A stretch of DNA of 64,000 nucleotides from Chrysogorgia sp. JL179-B06 (lineage: Eukaryota > Cnidaria > Anthozoa > Scleralcyonacea > Chrysogorgiidae): assembly GCA_035772405.1 (NCBI GenBank), contig JAYKKM010000005.1, positions 351,501-415,500 of the forward strand. Reading direction: 5' to 3'. The notes under the pieces are model-generated. The model had not been told where the DNA came from, ran no database searches, and worked only from the letters and a program-made list of their open reading frames with translations. Positions within the stretch are counted from its first letter, which is position 1. The number at the start of each line of letters is the position of its first letter. A program made the position numbers and the translations under genes. Positions 1 through 21,217 of this stretch are shown here, piece after piece.

Positions 1-810
1 ACTTGCTATACTACTTATGCAGATGTTTCTCCAATGGTACTGGAATTCAAGATCAATAGAGAACTTAACATTCTTTCGCAGTGGTTCACGTTAAATTCTC
101 TAACTATTAACTCATCTAAAACCCAAGTTCTTTCGATAGGACCATCTAAATACGAATATAACTTCAACATGGACGATCACTCTATTGACATTGAAGATTC
201 TTTAAAAATCCTTGGGTTAAGTATTGACCCTTTACTGACATTCAAGGTGCATATAAAGAATCAATTAAGAAAAGCGTATTCGAAAACTGCAGCTCTCCGA
301 AGAATTAAGCGATTCATACCGCAAGATGTGATGATACGACTGTATAAGTCTTTTATCTTACCACATCTTGAATACTGTAGTCCGGTTTTGGTGGGTATTG
401 GTAAGACTGAATCTAGAAAACTGGAAGATGCAAATTACTATATCTTAAGAACGATACTGGATGCAACCAAGACCCGTTCCTATGAAAGCCTTCTTGATCA
501 AGCAAAATTAAATCTCTCACCAACCGAAAATATTTTCAATCACTAGTTTTACTTTTTAAATGTATGAAAGAACATGGACCTCAGTACATTCAACAATTTT
601 TTAAGTTAAGAACAGTTAGCTATAATCTTAGAGGTTCCGGCACGAAACTTGAACAATAATACCATTTAAAACAAAATGGCTTAAAAATTCCTACTCGTTA
701 ATAATCAGCCGATTGTGGAATAGTTTACCATTAACAATTCGTCAAGAAGATAATTTTAATATTTTTAAAAGTCTGCTAAAAGAAGTTGAGTTTGAAAAAG
801 TTACAGAGTA
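1..810 (+). mobile_element. LINE reverse transcriptase carboxyl end, decayed
   Basis: A frame open from the left edge to 543 carries the carboxyl end of a non-LTR (jockey/CR1-like) reverse transcriptase: a 'LNSLTINSSKTQVLSIG' thumb-side motif, then 'KILGLSIDPLLTFKVHI' and 'RLYKSFILPHLEYCSPV'. After a stop at 544 the homology continues in other frames, with 'HGPQYIQQFFKLRTVSYNLR' and finally 'SRLWNSLPLTIRQEDNF' near 710-770, the usual end of these proteins. At least one stop and one frameshift break it. The catalytic palm lies left of the window or is lost. If SLC22 starts upstream, this copy sits in one of its introns. Confidence 0.85.
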
Positions 811-1747
811 TTCCTGAACACCACTCACACGAATTTTCGAAAAAAAAATTTCATTATAATAGAAACAATAAAAATAAGAACATATCGATTAAGATAAATC
901 TATTTATTGATATAATAACTTATGTACGTTAACAGAACAGCAAGAAATAATCCTGAGAAAAACCTTTTTCGAACTGCTTCACATCCTATTTTTGGACCGA
1001 TTAATGTTATAAGGTCACAATTTGTTGCCATGACAACAAAAATATAACGTATATTCAATGTTACCATGCCATCAATCTGTGAAACTTTCATTGGCCAACA
1101 TCTAATAGCTTGGGAGATATTACTCGCGGACAGATCCCCCCCCCCCCAACCCCAGAAGACCAAAAAAGCCCAGTCTAGATAGGGTTAACTGGTCATCCCA
1201 AAAAGTGTGATTTCTACTTCGTGGATATTTTTCCATCGATTTTCCTGCACGGTAAGGCCAAGGTATGTAAATTGATTTCTATGGGATCAATTCCTTGGTT
1301 CATTAAAACCATAAATAATCAACTGCTGATTATCATAATCCCTTTTTTGTTCTAGTCATTCGGTAAAGAAAAGTAGTATGTCCTTTATCATTTGAACGCC
1401 ATTAACAAATTAAGTAATTATACCGTTAGATCGAGATTTGTATAAAGTAATCACACGCAGGGGCGTCGCGAAGGCAGTTGAGCAGCAGGGTGTGAGTAAT
1501 AAATTTGCCGAAAAAGGGTGTGGTCAATGGACGTGGTCATTTAAAACACGTGCGCAAATCCACAATGAACACGTGCAAAAATCGAGAATGGACATCCTGA
1601 GAGAAACCTATGCACTTCACTCATTCTAACGTTGTGTTTACTGCAATATTTTAAAAATATGGCTTCAGCTGCATAAAATAAGTATTCGCTGGTGAATAGG
1701 TGTACTTTAAATAAACGTTGTTGTCATTAAAACCTGTCTTTTCACAG
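811..1747. other. No gene seen; AT-rich spacer or intron
   Basis: No convincing exon or repeat family was recognised apart from a C-rich run near 1137-1155. A short open frame at 1438-1629 has no recognisable domain. A normal pyrimidine-rich acceptor ends the stretch at 1747. Confidence 0.5.
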
Positions 1748-11008
<9,261 letters not shown>

Positions 11009-11067
11009 TCAGTTTACTATTATAACGAATAGGGTTACATTCTGACTCGTGATGTATTTGATGATAT

Positions 11068-11073
11068 AATAAA
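11068..11073 (+). promoter_or_regulatory. Poly(A) signal AATAAA for the SLC22-like gene
   Basis: An AATAAA lies 60 bases after the stop codon, just before an ATA/AAT microsatellite that starts the neighbouring LINE tail. Confidence 0.6.
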
Positions 11074-11085
11074 TCTATCACCACT

Positions 11086-11087
<2 letters not shown>

Positions 11088-11147
<60 letters not shown>

Positions 11148-12050
11148 GACGTACAGTATTAGGAGCATTATACAATAGTCTCAATGCTCTTACAACAATA
11201 TATTATTAAGTAATATTTAAAGGCCGAGAAAGAGGACTAGACCGGGTTTGTTCTCGGATTTGTTCCAGTCCAAGGCGAACCTCGGACTGGAACAAATCCT
11301 CGTACTTGAAAACCCGGTCTAGTCCGATTTCGAGGCCTTTGAATGACTTCTCAAAATCAATTAGTGTAATCCCTAAGTGGATTATCCCTAAGTGGATTAT
11401 TAATGACAAACGTAATCCCTAAGTGGATCATTAATAAATGATACATGGATGATTTAATTTGGTGCAGAAAATTTATGTCTTCAGTTATTTGAATAACAGC
11501 ATGCTAGCGTTTTCATTGAGGCCTTAAACTTTCGGTATGTATTCATGCTCGATTAGTTCTTGACGTCATATTCGCAGCACCGGACTGGAAATATTATTTC
11601 TAGTCCTCTGCCCAGTACTTTTCTGGCATTTGTAGTGTCATCACGTGGTTCAATTTAGAAGATCTGATTGAATAATTTGCTCATGAATTATTAATGAGTT
11701 TGAGAATGTTACTTATAAAACTAATTACAGTTTCATTATAAGATAAAGCCTACCACATATATATCCACTATGAACAAAAAAAATATTAATTAAAAAAAAG
11801 AAAAGTCTTAAGTGCTGACTTATCAATGCTTCTAATTTCCTGTGGTAATGAATTCCACAGTTTTGGTGCGGCAACTGAGAATGTTCTGTCTCGATACTCA
11901 TGGAGTTTTGAATTTTGGCTCAAGTAGCAGATTTCGGTTAGATGATCTTAAAGTACGAGTAGGTTTATATTTAGTTAGTAAATCAGTAATATAAATAGGT
12001 GCCTGGTCATGTAAAGCTTTGAAAGTAAATAGTAGTATCTTAAAAACAAT
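11088..12050 (-). mobile_element. LINE carboxyl end and 3' tail, with nested hairpin element
   Basis: On the minus strand, 12045 to about 11940 encodes 'KILLFTFKALHDQAPIYITD' and, after a frameshift, 'YRDRTFSVAAPKLWNSLPQE', the usual end of jockey/CR1-like proteins. A 3' region follows and ends in an ATT trinucleotide tail at about 11088-11140. Comparison with the related tail at 23220-23320 shows that about 11215-11700 is a later insertion. Confidence 0.8.
11219..11345. mobile_element. Hairpin element inside the LINE tail
   Basis: 'aaaggccgagaaagaggact' pairs with the inverse near 11320-11340. The centre holds a second inverted pair, 'ggactggaacaaatcc'. It belongs to the roughly 480-base block absent from the related LINE tail. 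Confidence 0.55.
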
Positions 12051-12530
12051 CTAATGTGATGAACATATACAACGGCTTATTTCTATACGTTTTCTCTTTC
12101 TTGTAACAATATATTTCATTTTTCGCTCAACAATTATTAAAAAATATTAGAAAAATTCAAACAAAATGTATCATTGGTGTCTGTAATGGGTGTTTTGTAA
12201 CGCGTCTTTTGTTAAAAAATGAAGGATCTCAATCAGAAATGCATCTTTTACTAGCCAAATTTAGAGAATGTCTCCACCTGCTCAGTAAATTCTGGTCAAG
12301 TATTAATTTATGCTCTATGTTCCATAGTATTGTCAATATTGGTACTCACAGTGAGTTTATGTCATTAATTTGCTCTAGGTAGATAATTATAATACCATAA
12401 AAAGAAGCGTATTAGCTATTAAACTTTCCGCTCGATAAATTATCGAAATTTTTGCTGAGGTTAATTCCTCGTGTTTGAGATACTTTGAATCCATTGACGT
12501 CAAACCAGGTCGTATTAGAACTAATACATT

Positions 12531-12731
12531 GTAAAAACAGATTGGTTAAAACAACCAATTTGCTTCGGTTGTCTGACTCATCAATTGACCATTGCAACAG
12601 CCAAATTTATTGGTTGAAACAACCAAACTAAGGTCATTTTAACCAAAATATTTGGTTAGTTTAACCATTCACATTGGTTATGAGTCTGAGACAACCTATA
12701 CAATTGGTTGTTTCAACCAATCTGTTTTTAC
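12531..12731. mobile_element. Foldback MITE, 201 bp
   Basis: The termini GTAAAAACAGATTGGTT are perfect inverted repeats; the arms contain repeated 'ggttgtttcaaccaat' words. Confidence 0.75.
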
Positions 12732-12759
12732 AGCGACTCGGTTTGACGTCGGTAGAGGT

Positions 12760-13895
12760 TGTATTAGTGGAGATTAATTTTAATGAGGTATATTAGTTGT
12801 TAATGTGACCTATAAAAACAAAAGAAATTCAGGCAAACAAACATGGTATTATCCTAATAAGGCGACAAGACAAACGGTAATCCAAACGTCTTATAGCAGT
12901 GCACTATATATAATGTTCATTAAAATTGTGATTAAACTATGATGAATTTCAGGAATGACCATTATTGTAAATAGCCAAACTCAAAGCAAACTTGATCAAA
13001 ACTGACGCTTTCAACAACCGTTGCAATTAATTATGATTTAATTCAGACGAATTTAATTGGGATCATGCAACTATACGTGTGCATCACGACGGTTATGGCA
13101 CATCTAAAACGAATTTAATTTGTCTATAGAGAGTTAAATTATTCAAAAACGTTGTTTTCGTCATGAATAAACAGATTCAACTTATATGAAATGAATTAAA
13201 TACATGCACCGTTGAACGTGTAATAAGATGCCCTCTATTAAGCGGTCAAAGTACTAAAAACATTCTCAGTAGTTCTCATTGTAGAATGTCCCTCTGTCAA
13301 ACAGTCACCTCTATAAAGCGGCCGCTGCCACCTACGCAAGATTTTTCTATTAAACGACCAGCTTTAATTATCTTTGATACAATTTTTACTGGAAGGGAAC
13401 CGAAACTAAAATCTGAGCCAAATGAGAAACCATATATATAACACTTATATTTAGTTATTAATGTCAGTATTTCATTCAACACATGTCATTTGTCGGTTAC
13501 TAAAATACAGTATCAGCTGCATATCGGGCAGATATAACGCTTCTTTTCACTTCGCATCAAATCCTTCTGTATTTAACTCTGTCTTCAGTCAATTGATTGA
13601 AAATGCATCTCCTATGAAGCGTCAGGTCCATTGGGTATGCTGAGAATCTCTGGAACTTTGAACTGTTTCACGGATATCAGGAGCTAGCTCCATGATTTGC
13701 GTTTAGACAAATAAAACTCAGTGCAGCGACAGATGCGAATTTTAACCTATAACAATTACCTAGCTGTCACTTCATGGATCGGATGTGTTGTGTTTTTGTA
13801 ATTTTTGCTCGAGTAATATAGTTGTTATTCGTTTCGTTTTAATGTTTACTGCTATGGACCGAATGCCACCACAGACCGAATGCAACGCTTCGAGA
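12760..13895. other. No gene seen
   Basis: AT-rich sequence; short open frames at 13297-13482 and 13461-13643 show no recognisable domain or splice context. Confidence 0.5.
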
Positions 13896-13898
13896 ATT

Positions 13899-13968
13899 AA
13901 CCGCGACCCTGCGATGCTAGTTCAGTGCTCTGACCACTGAGCTACGGAAGCCGTTGCCGAGAGCCTAG
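13899..13968 (-). repeat. tRNA-Thr-like SINE head, single copy
   Basis: It carries the same A-box and head sequence as the 276-bp array ('GGCTTCCGTAGCTCAGTGGT'), truncated after the anticodon arm. Confidence 0.8.
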
Positions 13969-14029
13969 TCCCGGATAATATACGGTGCAGTCTAGTTTAT
14001 CTTTAGGTTTCCGAAATATGGATAGAGAT

Positions 14030-14335
14030 AGATAGACAGTTTATTGAACATAAAAACTTACAGCCCCTTAAACAAGGTTGGCTGAATTACAACAAGATGA
14101 GGTTATTGGATGGTACGTTAGCGGGTTTGAACTACCTGAGAAATTACAGGCGTGATGACACCTTTTTACAAACACCCGCGATATATGCATGGTTTTCCAT
14201 TTGAGGTCTTCAGAGATAGTAAGTCCCAGCAGTTTCACGGAAGATATGACCTCAATATTTTTACCATTAATAACTAAGGGATGGTAAACTTTGTTATTCG
14301 TGGAAAACCTTATACGACTAGGTTTGGCTGATGTT
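14030..14335 (-). mobile_element. LINE fragment inserted in the BEL element
   Basis: The minus strand encodes 'PLVINGKNIEVISSVKLLGL' then 'TISEDLKWKT', from the region after the reverse transcriptase palm. A tail with AATAAA and a CTAT repeat follows (14030-14050). An internal deletion joins the protein part almost directly to the 3' tail. Confidence 0.7.
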
Positions 14336-15740
14336 GGGACTCTTCTTATTGATGTAAAGTCAGAAAGTCTTGAACCGGTTATTTCAATTTCCTCTTGTAC
14401 TGTACCGTCTATGGAGTCGATGTTTACTTGGTAGATTGGCATGGATTGTTTAGTGACACTATTCAATGGATTTCCCTGGATTCGTGATGTATTGCAGCCA
14501 ATTTCAACTTTTTTGCTGCGTCCCGAGAGATGTCTAGATAGGCCCATAAGGCTTCCCCATGTATCTTTACAGGAACAATAGCTGGGAGTGACGTTTCTTC
14601 AGCCGATGTGGTGTACCCAGTTAGTATAGGATCAGTTCCTTTCTTGGTAGTTTGGTTCTTTTCACACAGGCTTGTGTGATGCTTTGATCCACATTTAAAA
14701 CAGCCTCGGCTTCGACATTGGTTTCCTCTGTGACCTTCTCGTCCACAATTGAAGCACTAGTTCTTATCGGCGAATAATTTCTTCCTCAGTTCGGGTGTTG
14801 CGATTGTCTTGCACTCATTACTCCAATGCTCGCCTTCACAAAAGATAAAGTGTGGTTTCTGTTTACCATCTTTCCCTCGAGTAAACCAATTCGAATCCTT
14901 CCCTCCGTTGCCGCCCCCTTTGCCTTTTGGTTTCACGCTGTCATGCACTTTGTTTCTTCTTAGCCATACTTGAAGATTATTGATAAGATCATCCATTTTC
15001 CAGTTTTCCCACTGTACATCCACTCTAACTAGATCTGGCTTGACATGGGGCAATCTGTTTAACGTTGTCATGACAAATCCCTGCAGCATATCTCCCTGGC
15101 CAAGTGTCTGAAAAGCGTCATAGTTCTTACTCAGTTTTTCATAAAACTCTTGCACTTTTTCGTAATTTGATCCTTTCACAGCAGGCAAGTTAATTATTTC
15201 ATCCAAATGAGCATTAATTACTAATCTGGTTTGACCATATTTTGTTTAAGCCGATCCCATGCCATCTTATAACCCAATGTACTTGGTTTTAAATTAGATA
15301 TTCGATCTCTTACCTTGGGCACGACGGATTCGAGAAGATATCCAAACTTTTCTTCGTCGGAAATGGGTCTGTTGTTCACTTATGTGAGAAACATGTTCTC
15401 AAAGCGAGTCGGCGGCTGTACCTTTGAAGGCTGTAATTTTCAGTTGAAGAAGTTTTACTAGACTGACTTTCGCTGTTTTCTCCATTGCCAGCTTCTTCTC
15501 AGTCATCTTTAGCTCAGCAGCGAACTTCTCCTCCCACATTTGCCTCTCTCCGTCAGCTCGGCTTCGTTGTAGATTTCACTGGACCTCCGTTAATTTATTC
15601 ATTTTAGCGACCAAAGGAGCGTACTTTTCCTTCGTGTCCTTTTTCCATTGGCGTATTGCTCGTTGTGTTCAGTCCACTCCACGATCGAGTTTGAGCTCTT
15701 GCACACTCGCCACGAGATTATTTAACTAGTCAAAGATGTA
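14335..15740 (-). pseudogene. BEL/Pao Gag-protease remnant
   Basis: Reading leftwards: a Gag segment (DUF1759-like; 'VRDRISNLKPSTLGYKMAWD'), then a frame at 15206-14757 ending in a first Cys motif. Next come zinc knuckles 'CFNCGREGHRGNQC' and 'CFKCGSKHHTSLC', and the protease start 'LWAYLD'. At about 14537 the protease reads LD-ISRDAAKKL. The seven residues that normally complete the DTGS loop are missing, apparently by a 21-base in-frame deletion. Stops and frameshifts lie between blocks. The rest of Pol is absent and a LINE fragment follows in frame. Confidence 0.8.
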
Positions 15741-15897
15741 AGATGGCTGTTGTTCTTTTGTTTATCACTTCGATCTCGATAAAAGTCGCATTCTTCAATA
15801 ACATCGTCGGTTTGTTCAAGATAATACTGGAGCTTTTCTATTTCTTTATTTATTTCGATTTTTTGTTGTTTTTCCTCTTCCTCAGTTGGTTGTGACA

Positions 15898-16095
15898 AAT
15901 GATAATGAGTGTGACGTCATTTACGGCATCATTTCTGATACAATATTCTACTGTTAAAGCAAATTAATCTAACTCAAACGTTGATGATGTACTTGACCGC
16001 TATAGTAAAGATTTTATCAACTTTTTCACTCAAATCCTCAATCAAAGCAGAAAAGAAAGCCAAATGCCGTAAATGACGTCACACTCATTACCATT
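15898..16095. mobile_element. Foldback MITE in the BEL leader
   Basis: The inverted termini 'aatgataatgagtgtgacg' and inverse are flanked by TGACAAA at 15893-15899 and 16098-16104. A 7-8 bp target duplication suggests a hAT-type MITE. Confidence 0.6.
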
Positions 16096-16239
16096 TCTGA
16101 CAAACAAACCTTTATAGCACATCAACGCAAAGCTCAAATCATAAAATATTTTGGCATTCAACTTTTCACTTCGTGTAGCATCTATATCCGTAATATCGTA
16201 TTTGGGGTCATGGGCACTTTAAATCCGCACTTTCTTCGC

Positions 16240-16440
16240 TTCATATATCCTGGTCACGGCACCACTATGTACCGAACTTCGTTGCTTTCTTCGATACAAC
16301 TCACGTTGTAGTTTTAAATATTTATTATTAATGACTTTACTACACAAAACATATATAAAAGTTTTCAAATAAACTATACTTTGTCTCACGATGTCCGATC
16401 CTACTTCCCGTCCGACACGTGATGTAACAAAAATGTTCTA
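16240..16440 (-). repeat. Probable 5' LTR and primer-binding region of the BEL element
   Basis: The minus strand starts GTTACATCACGTG, contains AATAAA-type signals and ends near 'gtggtgccgtgaccagga', the kind of sequence that follows BEL/Pao LTRs. The exact boundaries are uncertain because the 3' LTR is gone. Confidence 0.5.
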
Positions 16441-17408
16441 TGGGGAGTAGGGTAAGTTGCATTCTCCCGCTTAAGGTTCGCGGCAAAATCCGCGAACAGG
16501 ATTTGTCTTACTCATGTTCCCCCCCTGGAAACATAATCCTGCGTACGGCTATGTTTGTAAACATTCAACTTATAATCTACCTTAATTGGTCCAGATTTGC
16601 ACTATTTTCTAAAAATTTCCAAAAATTATTCACAGCATGAAAGCGTAATATGTAATTAATTATTCATCATCATGTCTGAGACATGCCCCTGTATGCTGTC
16701 ATTTGTAGACAGATCATGGTTTGGTATAATCTATCAACTTCCTTCATATTTAAAGTTTAAACAAGTCAGGGATTTAAACTGACTAAATGTACTTCCTGTA
16801 TTATTTCTTGAGCAGACAACTGCACCAGAAGAAAAGCACGATTAAGATATGCTTTTCATCTTCGAATTTTGAGTATATTTGGGTCAAGGGCTATTTACAT
16901 ATATGATACCGGAATAAGTTTCATTGTGAAATGAACTCATCGGTTCTGTTGAAATCTATTTATCTGTTAACATGTACAGTATGATTCCGGATGAGTTCAT
17001 TTTTTGCTTTAAAAAAAAGAATTGAATGTATAAAGGTTTTTTGCTTGCTGCAATTCAGGAAGTATTTCACGATGATTAACAAGGATATTAGATGCGGATT
17101 TCCAATTCTTGAATGCAATGTGTTTTACAAACAATTTACTGTATTCATCTTGTGAAATTCTGACAATTACGTTTCCGTTAGCTTGTACTACGTAATCCTT
17201 CTTTTAAAATTGTCGTCTATGTTCAAGGCAGACTTGTTTTGGTCTTCACTTGCTGTAGCCATTGATTAGCAAGAAGCCGTGCTTTGAAAAAGGAGAGATC
17301 TTTTCGATGCTGGCGACTTCTTGCCGGACTCTTGTTAGGAGTTAAATATCTTTTTGTGCTCCCTTGATTTCCGCGCGATTGACTTTCTTCGCCTTGATTG
17401 ACCGATTT

Positions 17409-17690
17409 TTAAACAAACAAATTGCCCTGCAGATTTCTTATTTTTCTTGCACAAGGATTGCAAACTCGTACAGAATATAATTCTGGATCACGAACTAGTT
17501 GAATATGTACTCCGTGACAGATATCATCGAGCACCGTCCCATCACTACCAGTTCGATTTGAAGGCTTGTATAGATCCTCTGTGGATATATTACTAACCCG
17601 ATAGGTGTTTCCAAATTTTAATTTAAGCAAGCACTTGCAAACCCTACAATTGTTTTTACACATTCGCAAATATACACCTGCTGCATTTGT
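17409..17690 (-). CDS. Unrecognised small cysteine-motif protein or exon
   Basis: The 86-residue frame ends TAA at 17409-17411. It shows 'CKNNCRVCKCLLKLKFG' near the start and 'RVCNPCARKIRNLQ' near the end. Two separated CxxC pairs about 60 residues apart resemble a ZAD-like treble-clef zinc domain. No partner exon was identified. It could be one exon of a transposon protein; I do not recognise a family with certainty. Confidence 0.4.
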   Translation of the reverse strand, partial: TNAAGVYLRMCKNNCRVCKCLLKLKFGNTYRVSNISTEDLYKPSNRTGSDGTVLDDICHGVHIQLVRDPELYSVRVCNPCARKIRNLQGNLFV

Positions 17691-17914
17691 TTATACCGGA
17701 AGTGGCTATGCTTCTTTGGTTAATTTTCCCTGTATTTAATTGGTTAATATGGTAATTGGTACCCAATCGCTCATTAACTACTCTCTATTCCTTCACAACA
17801 TAAACCAGTTATTGTTAGATATAAACCATTAATAAAGGCACGACTATCGATCTACGATTAGCTTTGGAGTATTGCAGGCTGCAGGGGATGGAATCAGAAT
17901 ACCTCGAAAGATTA

Positions 17915-18012
17915 CCAATACTTGACCTTGGGCCTGCCGGAAAGGTTACCAAGGTTTGACCATGCGCCTGACGAAAGGTTGCCAAGGCTTATCCTTGAGC
18001 CTGACCTCGCCT
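17915..18012. repeat. Short tandem repeat, about 33 bp x 3
   Basis: Three degenerate copies of 'aaaggttaccaaggtttgac' plus 'catgcgcctgac' follow one another. Confidence 0.6.
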
Positions 18013-18162
18013 TGCGGTAACCCTTCTCCCATCCCCAGCACTGCAAGTCACCTGTACAATGTACAGGGAGAGTTACCTTCATTACCAGCAATATAGCTAG
18101 ATAAAAAAAATGCACCCTCTGGCCAATGTGATCCACCAATGTACACCAGTGACCTGATAAGC

Positions 18163-18560
18163 TTAGTCGAAGAACTTCAGATCTTCATAACCAAGTGACA
18201 TCATCGCAGACGTTGTCCACCATATAGGGTCCTGCAGATAGGTGCGGGCGGGTGGGGCGTTGCCATACTGTTGCGTGTGAATCTCGGCATCTGTTTGATT
18301 ACCTGTGAACAATGCTGGGCTTCGTGCTGCCCAGTCACTTAAATAGTCGTGCTCTGCAGCTGCAAGAGCGGATGCTAGCCCCATACCCCTATGACACAAC
18401 ATTGCCCGCACCCATACACCGATGGAATGTTCGCTGTTAACTGTATTTATTGTATAAATATATTCATCAATTAAGGAGGCGTTTTTTAAGTTTGAATAGC
18501 GTGGCGGCAGGCTTTTCCTCCCCTCACCGTTTTTTCCTCCCCCCCGTTTTCTCCGCCCTT
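18163..18560 (-). CDS. Unrecognised protein-coding-like frame
   Basis: About 130 residues are open without a stop on the minus strand, ending TAA at 18163-18165. Codons look protein-like and richer in GC than the surroundings. Recognisable stretches include 'SLPPRYSNLKNASLIDEYIY', 'SIGVWVRAMLCHRGMGLASA' and 'PIWWTTSAMMSLGYEDLKFF'. There is no signal peptide, membrane helix or metal motif. The upstream side becomes G-rich low complexity, so the true start or an acceptor is unclear. It could be an exon of a host gene or a transposon fragment. Confidence 0.4.
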
Positions 18561-20820
18561 CCCCTCCCGAAACGCCTGCATTGCAGGCTAGAACTGATCC
18601 TGAATCTTGTAAACAGTTCCTAGTTGAATTATATGTAATTATGTGCAGTATCCTTGCAACTTCCGGTAGACGTGTTTGAACAGGTCACGGCGCATTTAAA
18701 AGACCAACGCACTTCCTGTATTAAACAGCTGCACTTAAAGAAACAATTACACACAAGGAATAGAGGCCAGCGACTCAAATAAAAGCTCAACATTCGAAAG
18801 CTGTTTAAAAAAAAAGATGTTTTTCATCTTCAAATTGAGTGGTTTTAGAGGTCAAGAATCCATATAGAGAACTTTCAATTTTTGTCAAAGGGTTGCGTAG
18901 GAGGTAAGTTAACATCTTTATGTGCAAGATTTAACCGAATGTAACTTTCAAGAACCAGATTTAAAAAAAAATTGTGACTATAGCTGTGTCATCATTAAGT
19001 ACACTATGTCCTAAGTTATGAAACTACCCTAAATATTTGGAGATCGGCCGTTCGATTAAACAGGTCGTCCAAATAGCCATGTTCATTCTATTAATAACGT
19101 ACACAGCAGCCCCGTTGTTTTCCAGGAAAAATACTTTCGTACAACGTTCATAATGAAAGTAATTATTTTTCATCGGAAAAACTATAAGCCAAGTTTCCTC
19201 TTGTCCAGAAGGATTTAGTATTTCCTAGATATGATATAGATATTTAAGTTCTAGTTAGGATAATAGTTCAATTTATTTGTAAACCAACGAACGGTACAGC
19301 AGTCAGCATTCAAAGTACATGTTTAGACGTGTATCTTTTTTAAAAAACAAACTAATTTCTATTTTATGATTCATGTTTGTAAATATTCAACTTATAATCT
19401 ACTTTGGTCCAACATCAAGACAACGCAGAAAGTATAACCATATTTGCTGCACTATTTCCTAAAAATATTCACATCCAGCTGGTGTACGTATAATTAATTA
19501 TTCATCATGCACTCATGTCTGAGACATGTAGATTAATGAGATATGGTGTCTCGCAATAGAACACTGCATTTACCCCATTGTATGGTTTGTTATCATTCTG
19601 TCAACTTCCTTAATATTTAAACAGGTCAGGAATTTAAAATACCAAAATGTATACTTCCGATAAATATACTTTCTTGAGCAACTGCGCCAGAAGAAACAAC
19701 GCAGGATTAAGATAATTTAAGGGATCGCGGCTTTCAAAAGCTTTCTAAGAATAAAGGCTCTTTATCTTCGAATTTTAAGTATATTTGGAGGTAGAAGAGT
19801 AATTATATATAATTATAAGCTCGAGTAATTATATATAATTATAAGTATTCTGCCAACTTCCCGGCAAACGTGTTTGAACAAGTCACGGCGCATTTAAAAG
19901 TCAAACGCACTTCCTGTATTAGACAGCTGGACTACAAGAAAAAATTATAAAACAAGGAATAGAGGCCAGCGACTCGAATAAAAGCTCAACATTCAAAAGC
20001 TATTTAAAAATGAAGGCGAATATGTTTTTCATCTTCAAATTGAGTGGTTTTAGAAGTGAAGAATCCATATAGAGAACTTTTATTTTTGTCAAAGGGTTGC
20101 GTAGGAGGTAAGTTAACATCTTTATGTGCAAGATTTAACCGAATGTAACTTTCAAGAACCAGATTTAAAAAAAATTGTGACTATAGCTGTGTCATCATTA
20201 AGTACACTATGTCCTAAGTTATGAAACTACCCTAAATATTTGGAGATCGGCCGTTCGACCAAACAGGTCGTCCAAATAGCCATGTTCACTCTCAAACACT
20301 GCAGCAGCCGCGTTACATAATGAAAGTAATTATTTTTCACCAGAAAAAAAACTATAAGCCGCCAAGTTTCCTCTTGTCCAGAAGGATATAGACTATAGTA
20401 TTTCCAGATAATATTGATTTAAGTCCTGATTAGGATAGAAGTTGAATTTATTTGTAAACCTTCGCATGGTACATATATGCATGAGCATTCAAGCGAGTCT
20501 CAACATGTTTAAATGTTTAACATTTTTAAAAAGAATCTCAGTTCTAGTTTACGTTTCATGTTTGTAAACATTCAACTAATTACAGTCTTATAATCTATCT
20601 TGGTCCAACATCAAGACAACGCAGAAACTATAACAAGATTTACTAAAAATATTCACAGCATGGAAGCGTATGTATACGTAAATAATTAATCATCAGGAGT
20701 CTCGTGTTAGAACAAGCAAGATATTTAGTGTAATATTTTTCAGCGGTTTTAATACGGAATCGCAGCTGACTAAATATTTTTAGAATTTTAACTGATGGTA
20801 AACGGTAACGTCCACTGTTA

Positions 20821-21001
20821 AAGAAATACCTAATGGTTTCCGTGTTTGGATGGCCTGATCCAAACACGCAGGATGTTGCGAGACTTGAGAAAAGCGTAAA
20901 GAAACACGAGCCGCTAGGCGAGTGTTTTTAGCTTTTCGAAAGTCACCTCCCAAGTGTTTGGATCAAGCTATCCAAACACGGAAAACCATTAGGTATTTCT
21001 T
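20821..21001. mobile_element. Foldback MITE with internal inverted motif
   Basis: 'aagaaatacctaatggtttc' and its inverse form the ends. Each arm holds 'ccgtgtttggat...atccaaacacg', and an extra copy of that motif lies at 21062-21090. Confidence 0.65.
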
Positions 21002-21217
21002 TTATAAAATAATACGAACGAACGAAGAACACAAACTTGAGTAAAATTTTGGCGGGAAATTTCCGTGTTTGGATGGCCTGATCCAAACATGGGTATTAGC
21101 ATACATGTTATTTTATAATAGGATATCTGGCAACTTCAAGATAATGACCAAAGGGTATGGACAAGAGGTAGTTTTCATGATGGCGGCCATGGGGTTCGGG
21201 AAAGAGAAAATACGGGG

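Larger units (their letters stand above)
16549..20700. repeat. Cluster of duplicated noncoding blocks
   Basis: Block X ('gtttgtaaacattcaactta', 'cttcctgtat', 'catcttcgaattttgagtat') occurs at about 16549-16880, 19376-19800 and, in part, 20558-20690. Block Y occurs at 18620-19300 and 19835-20480 in direct orientation, mostly identical. Block Y keeps 'gtaggaggtaagttaacatc', a strong-looking splice donor, in both copies. Confidence 0.7.
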
